Below are positions 44,519-54,152 of a stretch of DNA of 60,220 bases, piece by piece. A model generated the notes under the pieces. It saw only the letters and a list, made by a program, of their open reading frames with translations, did not search any database and was not told where the DNA came from. The stretch is from Flavobacteriaceae bacterium (GTDB lineage: Bacteria; Bacteroidota; Bacteroidia; Flavobacteriales; Flavobacteriaceae): assembly GCA_002723075.1 (NCBI GenBank), contig PBNJ01000012.1, positions 48,489 to 108,708 of the forward strand. Reading direction: 5' to 3'. How positions within the stretch are numbered: the first letter of the stretch is position 1; every line of letters starts with the position of its first letter. A program made the translations under genes and the position numbers.

Positions 44519-45278
44519 AGTCATCTCGATCTTGTAGAAAAGGGAGTTTTTTTCGGGTTGTTTCTAGTTTTAATTTATCGATGACGATGTGAGCTATCGT
44601 TTGCTTTTCATCTAAAAACCCCTCAGGGTCTCCCATCGCATTGTAAACGGCAGAGTGGCCCGGGTACTGCAATCGATAGGCATCACGACCAACACGATTT
44701 ACCCCAATGGTATAGGCCATGTTTTCGATCGCGCGGGCACTTAAGAGTGTATCCCACGCCTGGATTCTTGCTTCTGGCCAATTGGCAACGCAAATCAGCA
44801 AATCATAATCATCATTGTTACGACAAAACACCGGAAAACGCAAGTCGTAACAAATCATCGGACGAATTCGCCAACCCATATACTCTATCATAACGGCTTC
44901 TGTTCCCGCTTGATAGACGCGTGATTCTCCCGAAGGTGTATAGGGGTGATATTTGTCATAGGTGTCCATTCGACCGTCGGGGTGTACAAAGAAAAAGCGA
45001 TTGTAAAACTGCCCCTTATCCGCAATGGCTAAACTCCCGCAAACCGCTGCTTTGTGCGTTTTTGCCTGCTCTTGCATCCACAACACTGATGGGCCATCTG
45101 GGGGTTCTGCGACTTGATCTGGTGTCATCGTAAAGCCTGTTGCCCAAGTTTCGGGAAGTACAATCATTTGAACACTTTGTTGAAACTGATTAAGATGTTC
45201 AGCTATCAGCTCGTGATTAGCCTGTGGGTCATGCCAAATCGTATTGGGTTGTAGTAAAGCGATGTCTAGGGTCTGCAT
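44505..45278 (-). CDS. Nitrilase-superfamily amidase, omega-amidase-like
   Basis: 257 residues. The Glu-Lys-Cys triad is visible: Glu in VLPETWATGF, Lys in DTYDKYHPY, and Cys in RPMICYDLRFPVFCR. An additional Glu in PSGESRVYQAG is also typical. The sequence is closest in pattern to omega-amidase/YafV proteins, which hydrolyse alpha-keto acid amides (2-oxoglutaramate, or the methionine-salvage keto acid amide). It lies 18 nt after sdhB on the same strand and is probably read through from the sdh operon, though no functional link to respiration is known. Confidence 0.88.
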   Translation of the reverse strand: MQTLDIALLQPNTIWHDPQANHELIAEHLNQFQQSVQMIVLPETWATGFTMTPDQVAEPPDGPSVLWMQEQAKTHKAAVCGSLAIADKGQFYNRFFFVHPDGRMDTYDKYHPYTPSGESRVYQAGTEAVMIEYMGWRIRPMICYDLRFPVFCRNNDDYDLLICVANWPEARIQAWDTLLSARAIENMAYTIGVNRVGRDAYRLQYPGHSAVYNAMGDPEGFLDEKQTIAHIVIDKLKLETTRKKLPFLQDRDDFTLR

Positions 45279-45296
45279 GGGGTAAAGATCTTGTTT

Positions 45297-46043
45297 TTAC
45301 CCCTTCACATTCGCCGATAGATATTCTCGGTTCATTCGAGCGATATTTTCCAATGAAATCCCTTTGGGGCATTCCACCTCACAGGCACCTGTGTTCGTAC
45401 AGTTTCCAAAACCCTCTTCGTCCATTTGACTGACCATGTTCAGCACACGATCGGTCGCTTCTACCTGACCTTGGGGGAGTAGGGCGTATTGAGACACTTT
45501 GGCCGAAACAAACAACATGGCAGATGCATTTTTACAAGTTGCCACACAGGCACCACATCCAATACAAGTCGCCGCATCAAAGGCCTTATCGGCATCCGCT
45601 TTTTCAATTGGAATGGCATTGGCATCTTGGGTGTTTCCTGAGGTGTTTACAGAAACAAAACCCCCTGCGTGTTGAATGCGATCAAAGGCTGTGCGATCCA
45701 CAACCAAGTCCTTGATGACTGGGAATGGTTTTGCGCGAAACGGCTCAATGTGAATGGTATCACCGTCTTTAAATTTTCGCATATGCAACTGGCAAGTGGT
45801 TACCAAACGATCTGGGCCATGGGCTTCGCCATTGATAAACATCGAACAAGAACCGCAAATTCCTTCTCGGCAGTCATGGTCAAACGCAACAGGGTCAATC
45901 CCTTGTTCCATCAGCTGTTCGTTGAGCACATCCATCATTTCCAAAAAGGACATATCTGGAGACACACCGTCCAGTGAATAGGTTTGCATGCTCCCTTTTG
46001 CGGTAGCGTTTTCTTGTCGCCAAATTTTTAATGTTAATTTCAT
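45297..46043 (-). CDS. sdhB: Succinate dehydrogenase iron-sulfur subunit
   Basis: 248 residues. [2Fe-2S] motif in [19 protein letters not shown] with the later CQLHMR. The ferredoxin-type groups [11 protein letters not shown] and [16 protein letters not shown] supply the remaining clusters. The CTNTGAC group lacks the classic spacing of one cluster, as in the non-classical (type B/E) SdhB of Bacteroidota and Epsilonproteobacteria. It passes electrons from FAD in SdhA to the haem-containing membrane subunit SdhC. Third gene of sdhCAB. Confidence 0.96.
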   Translation of the reverse strand: MKLTLKIWRQENATAKGSMQTYSLDGVSPDMSFLEMMDVLNEQLMEQGIDPVAFDHDCREGICGSCSMFINGEAHGPDRLVTTCQLHMRKFKDGDTIHIEPFRAKPFPVIKDLVVDRTAFDRIQHAGGFVSVNTSGNTQDANAIPIEKADADKAFDAATCIGCGACVATCKNASAMLFVSAKVSQYALLPQGQVEATDRVLNMVSQMDEEGFGNCTNTGACEVECPKGISLENIARMNREYLSANVKG

Positions 46044-46045
46044 TT

Positions 46046-48049
46046 CTACTTGTATGAACGTGTTTTCAATTCGATGTTTTCGTACTCCAGCACTTCTTTA
46101 TGCAGTTTGGCTTTGCTCGGTTCCCCGTTGTGTTCCCATGCAGACACAAACGTAAAGTTTTTATCATCCCGAAGTGCCTCTCCCTCGGCTGTTTGAGACT
46201 CTTCACGGAAGTGACCTCCACAAGATTCTGTGCGTTCCAAAGCGTCTTTGGCAAAGAGCTCGCCCAACTCCAAAAAGTCTGCAACTCGAAGGGCTTTTGC
46301 CAATGGCTCATTGAAAGAATCGGCAGTACCAGGGACAAAAACGTCTTTATAAAATTCTTCACGCAGTGCTTTGACTTCTGCTATAGCTTCTTGAAGTCCT
46401 TCTTTATTTCGAGACATTCCACATTTGTTCCAGATGATTTTTCCGAGTTTTCGATGGAAGTAATCGACGGTTTTGGTTCCTTTATTCTTGATAAAGCCGT
46501 CGATTTGAGCGCGTACACTTGATTCTGCTTCTTCAAATTCTGGTGAGTCTGTGGAGATTGCACCCGTGCGAATGTCATCTGCTAGATAATCCCCTATGGT
46601 GTATGGCAATACAAAATAGCCATCTGCCAAGCCCTGCATCAATGCGGAAGCACCAAGACGATTGGCGCCGTGATCAGAAAAATTCGCCTCCCCAATTGCA
46701 AAGCAACCCGGCACCGTTGTCATGAGGTTGTAATCCACCCAAACCCCTCCCATGGTGTAATGCACCGCAGGATAGATCATCATTGGAGTTTCATAGGGGT
46801 TTTGGTCGACGATTTTCTCATACATCTGAAACAAGTTGCCGTATTTGGATTTGATGACTTGCTTTCCAAGTTTTTGTACAAGTGAAGAGTCGTTTTCATC
46901 GAGTCCTTTAACATGCGCTTTTTCTTTCCCATATCGTTCTATGGCTGCAGCAAAGTCAAGAAACACGGCCTCACCTGTTTTGTTGACTCCAAAGCCCTCA
47001 TCACATCGTTCTTTGGCTGCACGAGAGGCAACATCACGAGGAACAAGGTTTCCAAAAGCTGGATAACGACGCTCGAGGTAATAGTCTCGATCTTCTTCTG
47101 CTAAGTCGGTGGGTTTTAGGCGTCCATCACGAATCGCTTCCGCGTCTTCTTTTTTCTTGGGTACCCAAATTCGTCCGTCGTTTCGCAAAGACTCCGACAT
47201 CAGGGTGAGTTTTGACTGGTGGTCGCCCGAAACGGGAATACAAGTCGGGTGGATTTGTGTAAAGCACGGATTCGCAAAATAGGCGCCTTGCTTGTGGATT
47301 TTCCAGGCAGCGGTTACGTTGCTTCCCATGGCATTGGTTGACAGATAAAAAAGATTTCCATAACCCCCAGAAGCAATCACAACAGCATGTGCTGCATGAC
47401 GTTCGATCTCACCAGTAACCAAGTTGCGTGTGATGATTCCTCGTGCTTTGCCATCAACTTTGACAAGATCGAGCATCTCATGGCGACTGTACATTTTGAT
47501 TTTACCTCGACCGATTTGCCGATTCATCGCCGAATAAGCTCCGAGCAGCAATTGCTGACCAGTTTGTCCTTTGGCATAAAAGGTGCGAGAGACGAGTACC
47601 CCACCAAACGAGCGGTTGTCGAGCAATCCCCCATAATCCCTTGCGAAGGGAACACCTTGAGCGACACATTGGTCAATGATGTTGGTAGATACTTCTGCAA
47701 GACGATATACGTTGGCTTCTCGAGAACGATAATCGCCGCCTTTGACGGTATCGTAAAACAAGCGATGAATCGAGTCGCCATCGCCTTGGTAGTTTTTAGC
47801 GGCATTTATTCCCCCTTGTGCTGCGATAGAGTGTGCACGACGTGGCGAATCTTGAAAGCAAAACGCCTTGACGTTATAACCCAGTTCTGCGAGGGTAGCC
47901 GCAGCAGAGCCACCAGCCAAACCCGTACCAACCACGATTATATCGATCAAACGTTTGTTGGCTGGACTGACCAGGCGGATGTTGTTTTTGTGACTTGTCC
48001 ATTTATCAGCTATTGGACCTTCAGGGATATGTGCGTTGAGTTTGGTCAT
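46046..48049 (-). CDS. sdhA: Succinate dehydrogenase/fumarate reductase flavoprotein subunit
   Basis: 667 residues. FAD-binding [20 protein letters not shown], the covalent FAD His region [18 protein letters not shown], substrate-site [13 protein letters not shown], and the capping domain. C-terminal helical domain with [15 protein letters not shown]-type helices and VVHTMGGVW-like [14 protein letters not shown]. The length is typical of the SdhA form that partners a di-haem single-subunit anchor. It lies between sdhC (1 nt) and sdhB (2 nt). Confidence 0.97.
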   Translation of the reverse strand: MTKLNAHIPEGPIADKWTSHKNNIRLVSPANKRLIDIIVVGTGLAGGSAAATLAELGYNVKAFCFQDSPRRAHSIAAQGGINAAKNYQGDGDSIHRLFYDTVKGGDYRSREANVYRLAEVSTNIIDQCVAQGVPFARDYGGLLDNRSFGGVLVSRTFYAKGQTGQQLLLGAYSAMNRQIGRGKIKMYSRHEMLDLVKVDGKARGIITRNLVTGEIERHAAHAVVIASGGYGNLFYLSTNAMGSNVTAAWKIHKQGAYFANPCFTQIHPTCIPVSGDHQSKLTLMSESLRNDGRIWVPKKKEDAEAIRDGRLKPTDLAEEDRDYYLERRYPAFGNLVPRDVASRAAKERCDEGFGVNKTGEAVFLDFAAAIERYGKEKAHVKGLDENDSSLVQKLGKQVIKSKYGNLFQMYEKIVDQNPYETPMMIYPAVHYTMGGVWVDYNLMTTVPGCFAIGEANFSDHGANRLGASALMQGLADGYFVLPYTIGDYLADDIRTGAISTDSPEFEEAESSVRAQIDGFIKNKGTKTVDYFHRKLGKIIWNKCGMSRNKEGLQEAIAEVKALREEFYKDVFVPGTADSFNEPLAKALRVADFLELGELFAKDALERTESCGGHFREESQTAEGEALRDDKNFTFVSAWEHNGEPSKAKLHKEVLEYENIELKTRSYK

Positions 48050-48050
48050 G

Positions 48051-48710
48051 TTAGTGATTTAGAAAATGAAAAATCGCTATAAAAGCAAAGCCAGCAGGGA
48101 TACCGACTGCATAAACTTTTCCGATAGATTTTAAGACCGGTGTGAATTTGTTATTGAAGCCCATAGACTGGAAAGATGATGAAAACCCATGGGAAAGGTG
48201 AAGCGCTAGGAAGAAGAAGGATACGACATAGAGAATCACGCGAGTCAAATCTTCGAATTTATGAACCAGTTCCTCGTAATATCGATTTGGATCTTCGGGC
48301 AAGAATTCGATGTATTTATAGTTCATTTCAGGAACCCAAAAATCATAGAAATGTAAAACGAGAAAAGCAAGAACTGTCCCCCCCGAAATCAGCATATTAC
48401 GAGACACCCAACTCGCATTGGCATTGCCTTTATAGACTGCATAGCGTGTTCCTCGAGCACGACGGTTTTGAATGTCGAGGACAAAGCCCATGACAAAATG
48501 GAAGATCACTCCAAAAATCAAAATGGGCTGAAGGACAAACTGCACCAAGGCATTGGTTCCCATAAAATGGGAAAACTGATTGAAAATGGCTTCACTGAAA
48601 ACCGAGGTGATATTGATTGCGAAATGCTGCAATAAAAACAGCATCAAAAAGAGGCCAGACAAGGCCATGGCAACCTTTCGCAGTATCGTAGAAGATAGGA
48701 CAACTCCCAT
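48051..48710 (-). CDS. sdhC: Succinate dehydrogenase cytochrome b subunit (di-haem, single-chain anchor)
   Basis: 219 residues with five helices. Candidate axial haem histidines: [10 protein letters not shown] in helix 1, IFHFVMGFV in helix 2, [10 protein letters not shown] in helix 3, and [16 protein letters not shown] in helix 4. No separate SdhD is encoded, matching the type B enzyme of Bacteroides and Wolinella. It exchanges electrons with menaquinone. First gene of sdhCAB, with a predicted promoter 23 nt upstream. Confidence 0.95.
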   Translation of the reverse strand: MGVVLSSTILRKVAMALSGLFLMLFLLQHFAINITSVFSEAIFNQFSHFMGTNALVQFVLQPILIFGVIFHFVMGFVLDIQNRRARGTRYAVYKGNANASWVSRNMLISGGTVLAFLVLHFYDFWVPEMNYKYIEFLPEDPNRYYEELVHKFEDLTRVILYVVSFFFLALHLSHGFSSSFQSMGFNNKFTPVLKSIGKVYAVGIPAGFAFIAIFHFLNH

Positions 48711-48732
48711 AATTTTTGACTAAATGTTCGTA

Positions 48733-48764
48733 CAAAATTAGGTGCTGAATGCCTGAACGCCAAA
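48733..48764 (-). promoter_or_regulatory. Predicted promoter of sdhCAB
   Basis: On the minus strand TTTG (48761-48764), a 20-nt spacer and TAATTTTG (48733-48740). It ends 22 nt before ATG 48710. A good match to both halves of the Bacteroidota consensus. Confidence 0.65.
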
Positions 48765-48850
48765 GGATTTTGGTGATTTTGAACGAATCTAACAACTTTC
48801 ACCTGAATCGACTGTTTTTTATCAAAAGCGTTTATCGATTCTCAAACAAA

Positions 48851-51670
48851 CTACTCGATTGTCAACGTGCTGATTTTGCTGTCATTCCAAAGCAAGGTGT
48901 AACTTCCTTTGGGCAAGTATGTCTTTCCGTCATCGGCAGCCTCAAGTTTTGTCTTGTGCCTGCGGTTATATTTCTTGATTTGCTCTTGGCTCAAGTTCAA
49001 ATCATAGGGAATCGTTTGGAGACCTGTTGCCAATTCAATATCTTCTTCATAGACAATAACATCCTGATCGGACATTAACTGCCAGGTGCCATGAACTGGT
49101 TTGGCAGCATAAAAAATCCAAGAAAAGTCTGGTGATACGGCCTCCGACCAAACTCTATATTTTCTACCCCAGTTTTTAGTGTGCTTTATCGGCTCAGGTG
49201 CTACGACTGCCACTGGTCGCAGAACAAGATTGTTTAGAGATTGAACAGGTTCCAACTCAAGCTTATAAATCGACCGTCCATGTGTACCGATTAGCAAATC
49301 ATTGTCGCGCTCTTGAATAAAGAGGTCATGAACCGCTACCCGTGGAAAATCTTTATCAAACATCTGCCAGCTCAGACCACGGTCGATCGTCACAAACAAT
49401 CCATTATCCGTTCCCACATATAAGATATCGGCCTTGGTATGGTCTTCTCGAATCACATTGATGGGTGAAAGCGGAAGACCTTGTGCAAGACTACGCCAGC
49501 TTTGACCCAAATCGTCAGACACATACAAATAGGGTGTAAAATCATCCCAGCGATAGCCATTGAGCGTTGCGTAGACCCGAGATGGAAAATGCTTGGAAAA
49601 CTGAACGCGACTTACCCAAAGTTGCTGTGGCAAATCATCGCTAGTGCGTTGCCAAGTAGAGCCACTATCCGTTGAGACATGAATATGACCATCGTCAGAA
49701 CCTACAACCAATTGCCCAAACTGAAATCGAGACTCATCGATTGCGGTTAGCGTACCATAAGGAACATTACCTTGTTTTACACCACTAGTTAAATCTTCTG
49801 AAATTGTGTTCCAGTCATCCCCACGGTTGAGCGATCGGTGTAGTTTATTGCTACCCAGATATAGAATATCGTTATTGTGTGGGGAGAGAAGAATAGGTGT
49901 TTGCCAGTTAAACCGCAGTGGGGCTTCCCCGAGTTTGTGTTTGGGTTGAATATAAATGTGCTGATTGGTTTCACGATTGATTCTGAAATAATTTCCAAAC
50001 TGATAGCCTGTGTAAACGATATCTGCATGATTTTGATCGACTTGGATTTGCATGCCGTCACCGCCCATGATGTTCGTCCAATTGTTGTGTCCATACTGTT
50101 GCCAAGCCACATTTTCTCGGCTGGTGTGCGGAGCTTCCCACACGCCGTTGTCTTGTAAGCCTCCATAAACGTGATAGGGACTTTGTTGGTCAGCATAGAC
50201 TGTATAAAATTGCCCGACAGAAGGTTGATTATTTTTTATCCAGTTTTGCCCGCCGTCATAGCTGATATTGACCCCACCGTCGTTGCCATTGATGAGGTGT
50301 TCGGGGTTACTGGGATTAATCCACAAGGCGTGATGATCAACGTGTGCATTAGGTGCATCAATACTCGAAAACTCTTGGCCGCCATCAGTTGAAGTCAATA
50401 AGGGAACGCCATATATATAAATTCTGTCCGCATCAGTCGGTGTGACATGAATCATCCCAAAGTAGTATCCATAACTATAATATAGATCATCGAGATATCC
50501 GTCGTGGGTTTGAGTCCAAGTTCTGCCCCCGTCAATCGAACGAAAGACTTGTGCCCCGACAACTGGGGTGTCAAATAAATCATTGTTTGCATTACTGAGA
50601 TAGAGCGCCAAATCGGATGGCTTAACTTTTCCATCACGAACCGCGTCACGGATGCTTTCTGCGGTATGCTCTTTTGGAAAGTTATTATCCTTTAAAAACT
50701 TGGATAGTAGTTTCTTATCAACCGCGAAAAAGCCCTCTAGCGACATGGTTTCAAAATTTTGTTTGGTCAATGACGAAACCGCTTTCCGCTCGCTCGGTCT
50801 GCGATCTTGATTGTCAACAATGGCATAAATGGTTTTTACGTCATAGGCGGCAAGACCTATTCGTCCTACCCCTTCGCCTTGCGGAAAACCACTCTTTTCA
50901 GAGCTGATTCGCTGCCATGTAGCACCCGCATCCGTACTTTTGTAAATGCCAGAGCCAGTGCCACTCCCCTTAAAATCCCATGATTTGCGATCTTTTTCCC
51001 ACGCTGCAGCATATTGCACACCAAAATTATCGGGTGCCACACTGATTTCGATAATCCCGACTGGGTCTTCTAAAGACAAGGTTTGGGTCCAGCTTACACC
51101 TCCGTCTGTGGTCTTATAAATCCCACGGGTGCTATCGGAGGAATACAAATGTCCTGTTACGCCCACGATGACCTCATTGGGGTCGTTGGGATTGATTTCG
51201 ATTTTTCCAATATGATGCGAGTCCGCCAAACCGATATGTTGCCATGATGCCCCTTTATCAGTGGATTTTAGGATCCCAATCCCTGCATAGGAAGATCGAG
51301 ATGAGTTGTTTTCACCTGTGCCGACGTAAATCGTGTGTGAAGGCCAATGCACAGCAATATCCCCAATGTTTTGGGTGGGACTGTTGTCCATAACCGGACT
51401 AAAGGTGGTCCCGTTATTCTTGGTATACCACAAACCGCCAGAGGCATAACCCACGTAAAACTCATGTGGTGCGTTGGGATTTACATCGAGGTCGGTTACA
51501 CGGCCACTCATTACGCTAGGGCCGATATTGGTCAATGGCAGTTCGGCAACTAGAGATTGGCTCACCAAGCTATCAAGGGATTGTGTCGATGTGAGAAGGT
51601 TTGCTGCTGGGGTTGCCGGGGGTTGTGCAAAACCAATGGCTACGGCAAAAATAAATAGGTAATTCTTCAT
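48851..51670 (-). CDS. Secreted VPS10/BNR-repeat beta-propeller protein
   Basis: 939 residues. A signal peptide (MKNYLFIFAVAIGFAQ) precedes about ten Asp-box (BNR) motifs, e.g. STDKGASWQ, TTDGGVSWT, STDAGATWQ, SIDGGRTWT, STDGGQEF, SYDGGQNW, SLNRGDDW, STDSGSTWQ, SDDLGQSWR and TIDRGLSWQ. Such repeats build sortilin/VPS10-like propellers and are often annotated glycosyl hydrolase, but the motif alone does not prove enzymatic activity. The segment at about 300-370 (AVSSLTKQNFETMSLEGFFA onward) is a helical insert. The C-terminal 120 residues form a separate domain ending KISTLTIE. No type IX tail is visible. Divergent from pepP. Confidence 0.85.
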   Translation of the reverse strand: MKNYLFIFAVAIGFAQPPATPAANLLTSTQSLDSLVSQSLVAELPLTNIGPSVMSGRVTDLDVNPNAPHEFYVGYASGGLWYTKNNGTTFSPVMDNSPTQNIGDIAVHWPSHTIYVGTGENNSSRSSYAGIGILKSTDKGASWQHIGLADSHHIGKIEINPNDPNEVIVGVTGHLYSSDSTRGIYKTTDGGVSWTQTLSLEDPVGIIEISVAPDNFGVQYAAAWEKDRKSWDFKGSGTGSGIYKSTDAGATWQRISSEKSGFPQGEGVGRIGLAAYDVKTIYAIVDNQDRRPSERKAVSSLTKQNFETMSLEGFFAVDKKLLSKFLKDNNFPKEHTAESIRDAVRDGKVKPSDLALYLSNANNDLFDTPVVGAQVFRSIDGGRTWTQTHDGYLDDLYYSYGYYFGMIHVTPTDADRIYIYGVPLLTSTDGGQEFSSIDAPNAHVDHHALWINPSNPEHLINGNDGGVNISYDGGQNWIKNNQPSVGQFYTVYADQQSPYHVYGGLQDNGVWEAPHTSRENVAWQQYGHNNWTNIMGGDGMQIQVDQNHADIVYTGYQFGNYFRINRETNQHIYIQPKHKLGEAPLRFNWQTPILLSPHNNDILYLGSNKLHRSLNRGDDWNTISEDLTSGVKQGNVPYGTLTAIDESRFQFGQLVVGSDDGHIHVSTDSGSTWQRTSDDLPQQLWVSRVQFSKHFPSRVYATLNGYRWDDFTPYLYVSDDLGQSWRSLAQGLPLSPINVIREDHTKADILYVGTDNGLFVTIDRGLSWQMFDKDFPRVAVHDLFIQERDNDLLIGTHGRSIYKLELEPVQSLNNLVLRPVAVVAPEPIKHTKNWGRKYRVWSEAVSPDFSWIFYAAKPVHGTWQLMSDQDVIVYEEDIELATGLQTIPYDLNLSQEQIKKYNRRHKTKLEAADDGKTYLPKGSYTLLWNDSKISTLTIE

Positions 51671-51714
51671 GATGATGATTTTATTGTGAAGATAAATTTT
51701 TTTTACTTTACCAT

Positions 51715-53007
51715 ATGAAATATAGCCACTTACCCCCTATTGTTTTTAAACAACACCGTCAGCGCTTTATGGCACATCTCAAACCCAATAGCATTGCGGT
51801 ATTCAATTCTAACGATATCTACCCCATAAGTGCAGACAGCACCTTGCCATTTGAACAACACCGAGACTTGTTTTATCTCACAGGAATTGACCAAGAAGAA
51901 ACGATTGTGGTGCTTTGCCCTGACGCCAAAGACCCCGCTCTCCGCGAAGTGGTGTTTGTCAAAGAAACCAACGCCCATATCGCCGTTTGGGAGGGGCATA
52001 AACTCACCCAAGCCAAAGCGACAGAAGTCTCGGGTATTGCGATTGTAAAATGGACATCTGAATTCGAAGATCATTTTTTAGCCTTGGCAAAAGAGGTTGA
52101 GCATATCTATATCAATACCAACGAACACTATCGGGCGAATGTAGAAACCCAAACTCGTGAAGATCGATTTATCGAGTGGTGTAAGACCAAATTTCCAACT
52201 CACAACTACGAGAAAAGTAACTTGATTCTTCAAGGATTGCGCGCTGTTAAAGACCCAAAAGAAATCGAACACATCCAAACGGCATGTGATATTACCGAAA
52301 GTGGCTTTCGACGAGTTTTGGGTTTTGTCAAGCCGGGGGTTTGGGAATATGAAATTGAGGCGGAATATGCCCATGAATTTCTGCGCAATCGCTCAAAGGG
52401 CTTTGCTTATACCCCCATTATTGCTTCTGGTGCCAATGCCAACGTGTTGCACTATATCGAAAACAACCAGCAGTGTCGAGACGGAGATTTGCTATTGATG
52501 GATGTAGCTGCTGAATATGGTAACTACTCATCCGACATGACTCGAACCATCCCAATTTCTGGTCGATTTTCCAAAAGGCAACGCGCTGTTTATGATGCCG
52601 TATTGCGGGTCAAAAACGAAGCGACCAAGCTCCTTGTTCCAGGCGCATATTGGAAAGCGTATCATGTAGAAGTGGGAAAAATCATGACTTCCGAATTGTT
52701 GGGATTGGGTTTATTGGACAAAGCTGATGTGCAAAAGCAATCCGATAAAAACCCTGCCTATAAAAAATACTTTATGCATGGGACTTCCCATCATTTGGGG
52801 CTCGATACCCATGACTATGGACTGCTCGACGAACCCATAGCGGCAAATATGGTCTTTACCGTAGAGCCCGGCATCTATATCCCCGATGAGGGGTTTGGCA
52901 TTCGCTTAGAAGACGATGTTGTAGTACAAAAAACGGGCGAACCGCTGAATTTGATGAATAATATTCCGATAGAGCCCGAGGAAATTGAAGAGTTGATGAA
53001 CGGCTAA
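51715..53007 (+). CDS. pepP: Xaa-Pro aminopeptidase (aminopeptidase P)
   Basis: 430 residues. N-terminal creatinase-like domain (FNSNDIYPISADSTLPFEQH) and pita-bread metallopeptidase domain. Di-metal ligands: two Asp in LLMDVAAEYGNYSSDMTRT, His in HGTSHHLGLDTHDYG, Glu in VFTVEPGIYIP, and Glu in GIRLEDDVVV. It removes N-terminal residues preceding proline. Cytoplasmic; no signal peptide. Convergent with thiL (four-base overlap). Confidence 0.93.
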   Translation: MKYSHLPPIVFKQHRQRFMAHLKPNSIAVFNSNDIYPISADSTLPFEQHRDLFYLTGIDQEETIVVLCPDAKDPALREVVFVKETNAHIAVWEGHKLTQAKATEVSGIAIVKWTSEFEDHFLALAKEVEHIYINTNEHYRANVETQTREDRFIEWCKTKFPTHNYEKSNLILQGLRAVKDPKEIEHIQTACDITESGFRRVLGFVKPGVWEYEIEAEYAHEFLRNRSKGFAYTPIIASGANANVLHYIENNQQCRDGDLLLMDVAAEYGNYSSDMTRTIPISGRFSKRQRAVYDAVLRVKNEATKLLVPGAYWKAYHVEVGKIMTSELLGLGLLDKADVQKQSDKNPAYKKYFMHGTSHHLGLDTHDYGLLDEPIAANMVFTVEPGIYIPDEGFGIRLEDDVVVQKTGEPLNLMNNIPIEPEEIEELMNG

Positions 53008-54041
53008 AACGCCTTCCAACCCTGTGCTTTGAGTGGAATGACCTCCTCTGCTCGGCTCACAAGTGAAGGTACATCTCCTTTGGCAGTCATATGACCGATT
53101 ACGGTTAGATTGGGATTGCCTTTGATTTTGTCAAAGTCCGTTTGTTTGATCGTAAACAACAGCTCGTAGTCCTCTCCACCACTCAGGGCAATGGTTGTAC
53201 TGTCAAGGTTAAACTCTTCGCACACACTGATAAACTGCGGGTCGAGTGGGACTTTGTCTTCATACACCCGACAACCCATACCGCTTTGCTTACACAAATG
53301 CATGACTTCTGACGACAGTCCGTCGCTGATGTCGATCATAGCTGTGGGTTGCACCTCTAAATCATGGAGCAGTTGCACCACATCTTTTCGCGCCTCAGGC
53401 TTGAGCTGACGTTCTACCAAATAGCTATAGGGTTCCAAATCGGGTTGGTGCTGCGGGTTGGCTTTAAACACCTCGTTTTCACGTGCCAGTACCTGCAAGC
53501 CCATATAGGCGCCCCCAAGATCACCACTGACCACCAACAGATCATTTTCAGATGCACCGCTCCGTAAAACTGCTCCTGTTTGTGGCGCAATGCCCAAAGC
53601 AGTTATAGATAATTGCAAACCTTGTTGCGAAGAAGTGGTGTCACCTCCTACCAAATCCACACCATAGGTTTTACAAGCCAATTGAATTCCAGCATAAAGT
53701 TCCTCAACTGCCTCTAAGGAGAAGCGATTGGAAACCGCCAACGATACCAAGACCTGTGTGGCTTGCGCATTCATCGCATAGATATCGGACAGATTCACCA
53801 CCACCGCCTTATAGCCCAAGTGCTTCAGTGGCATATAGGCCAAATCGAAGTGCACACCCTCAATGAGCATATCGGTACTCACCACGGTTTCGCCTTTGTG
53901 CTTGAGCACTGCTGCGTCGTCACCTATTCCCAAAACGGTTGATGGCAAGCTCGCAGTTGCTGATTTGGTGAGATGTTCGATAAGTGCAAATTCCCCCAAG
54001 CTATCGAGCGGGGTTTTGGCTGGTTCTTTGTTCTCTAGCAT
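53004..54041 (-). CDS. thiL: Thiamine-monophosphate kinase
   Basis: 345 residues. ATP/Mg motifs of the PurM-like fold: VLGIGDDAAVLKH, VVVNLSDIYAMNAQATQV, DLVGGDTTSSQQG, VSGDLGGAYMGL and IDISDGLSSEVMHL; C-terminal SGGEDYELLFT. It makes thiamine diphosphate in the last step of the pathway. No other thi gene is nearby. Its -7 element lies four bases before the ATG. Confidence 0.95.
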   Translation of the reverse strand: MLENKEPAKTPLDSLGEFALIEHLTKSATASLPSTVLGIGDDAAVLKHKGETVVSTDMLIEGVHFDLAYMPLKHLGYKAVVVNLSDIYAMNAQATQVLVSLAVSNRFSLEAVEELYAGIQLACKTYGVDLVGGDTTSSQQGLQLSITALGIAPQTGAVLRSGASENDLLVVSGDLGGAYMGLQVLARENEVFKANPQHQPDLEPYSYLVERQLKPEARKDVVQLLHDLEVQPTAMIDISDGLSSEVMHLCKQSGMGCRVYEDKVPLDPQFISVCEEFNLDSTTIALSGGEDYELLFTIKQTDFDKIKGNPNLTVIGHMTAKGDVPSLVSRAEEVIPLKAQGWKAF

Positions 54042-54045
54042 AAGG

Positions 54046-54053
54046 CAAAATTA
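54046..54053 (-). promoter_or_regulatory. Predicted -7 element of thiL, leaderless
   Basis: On the minus strand TAATTTTG-CCTT-ATG: an exact TAnnTTTG element exactly four bases before the thiL start codon, the third such case here (with panD and glyS). No -33 TTG at standard spacing. Confidence 0.5.
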
Positions 54054-54100
54054 ACGTTTTTTTATCGAGCCCGTAACACCTGACAAAAGGTAATCACAAT

Positions 54101-54131
54101 CAAAAAAAGGCGCAACTTTCGCTGCGCCTTC
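54101..54131 (-). terminator. Intrinsic terminator after the broken type IX-secreted gene
   Basis: On the minus strand AAGGCGCAGCGAAAGTTGCGCCTT followed by T: an 8-bp stem AAGGCGCA/TGCGCCTT (with CG AAAG loop region) and a run of seven T. It lies 22 nt after the stop of the gene at 54153. Confidence 0.85.
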
Positions 54132-54152
54132 TCACCCGACTGAACAACTCGT

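Noticed and set aside
47387-48082. A 231-codon plus-strand open frame opposite sdhA.
   Set aside because: Antisense of a highly conserved gene; length is a by-product of sdhA codon use.
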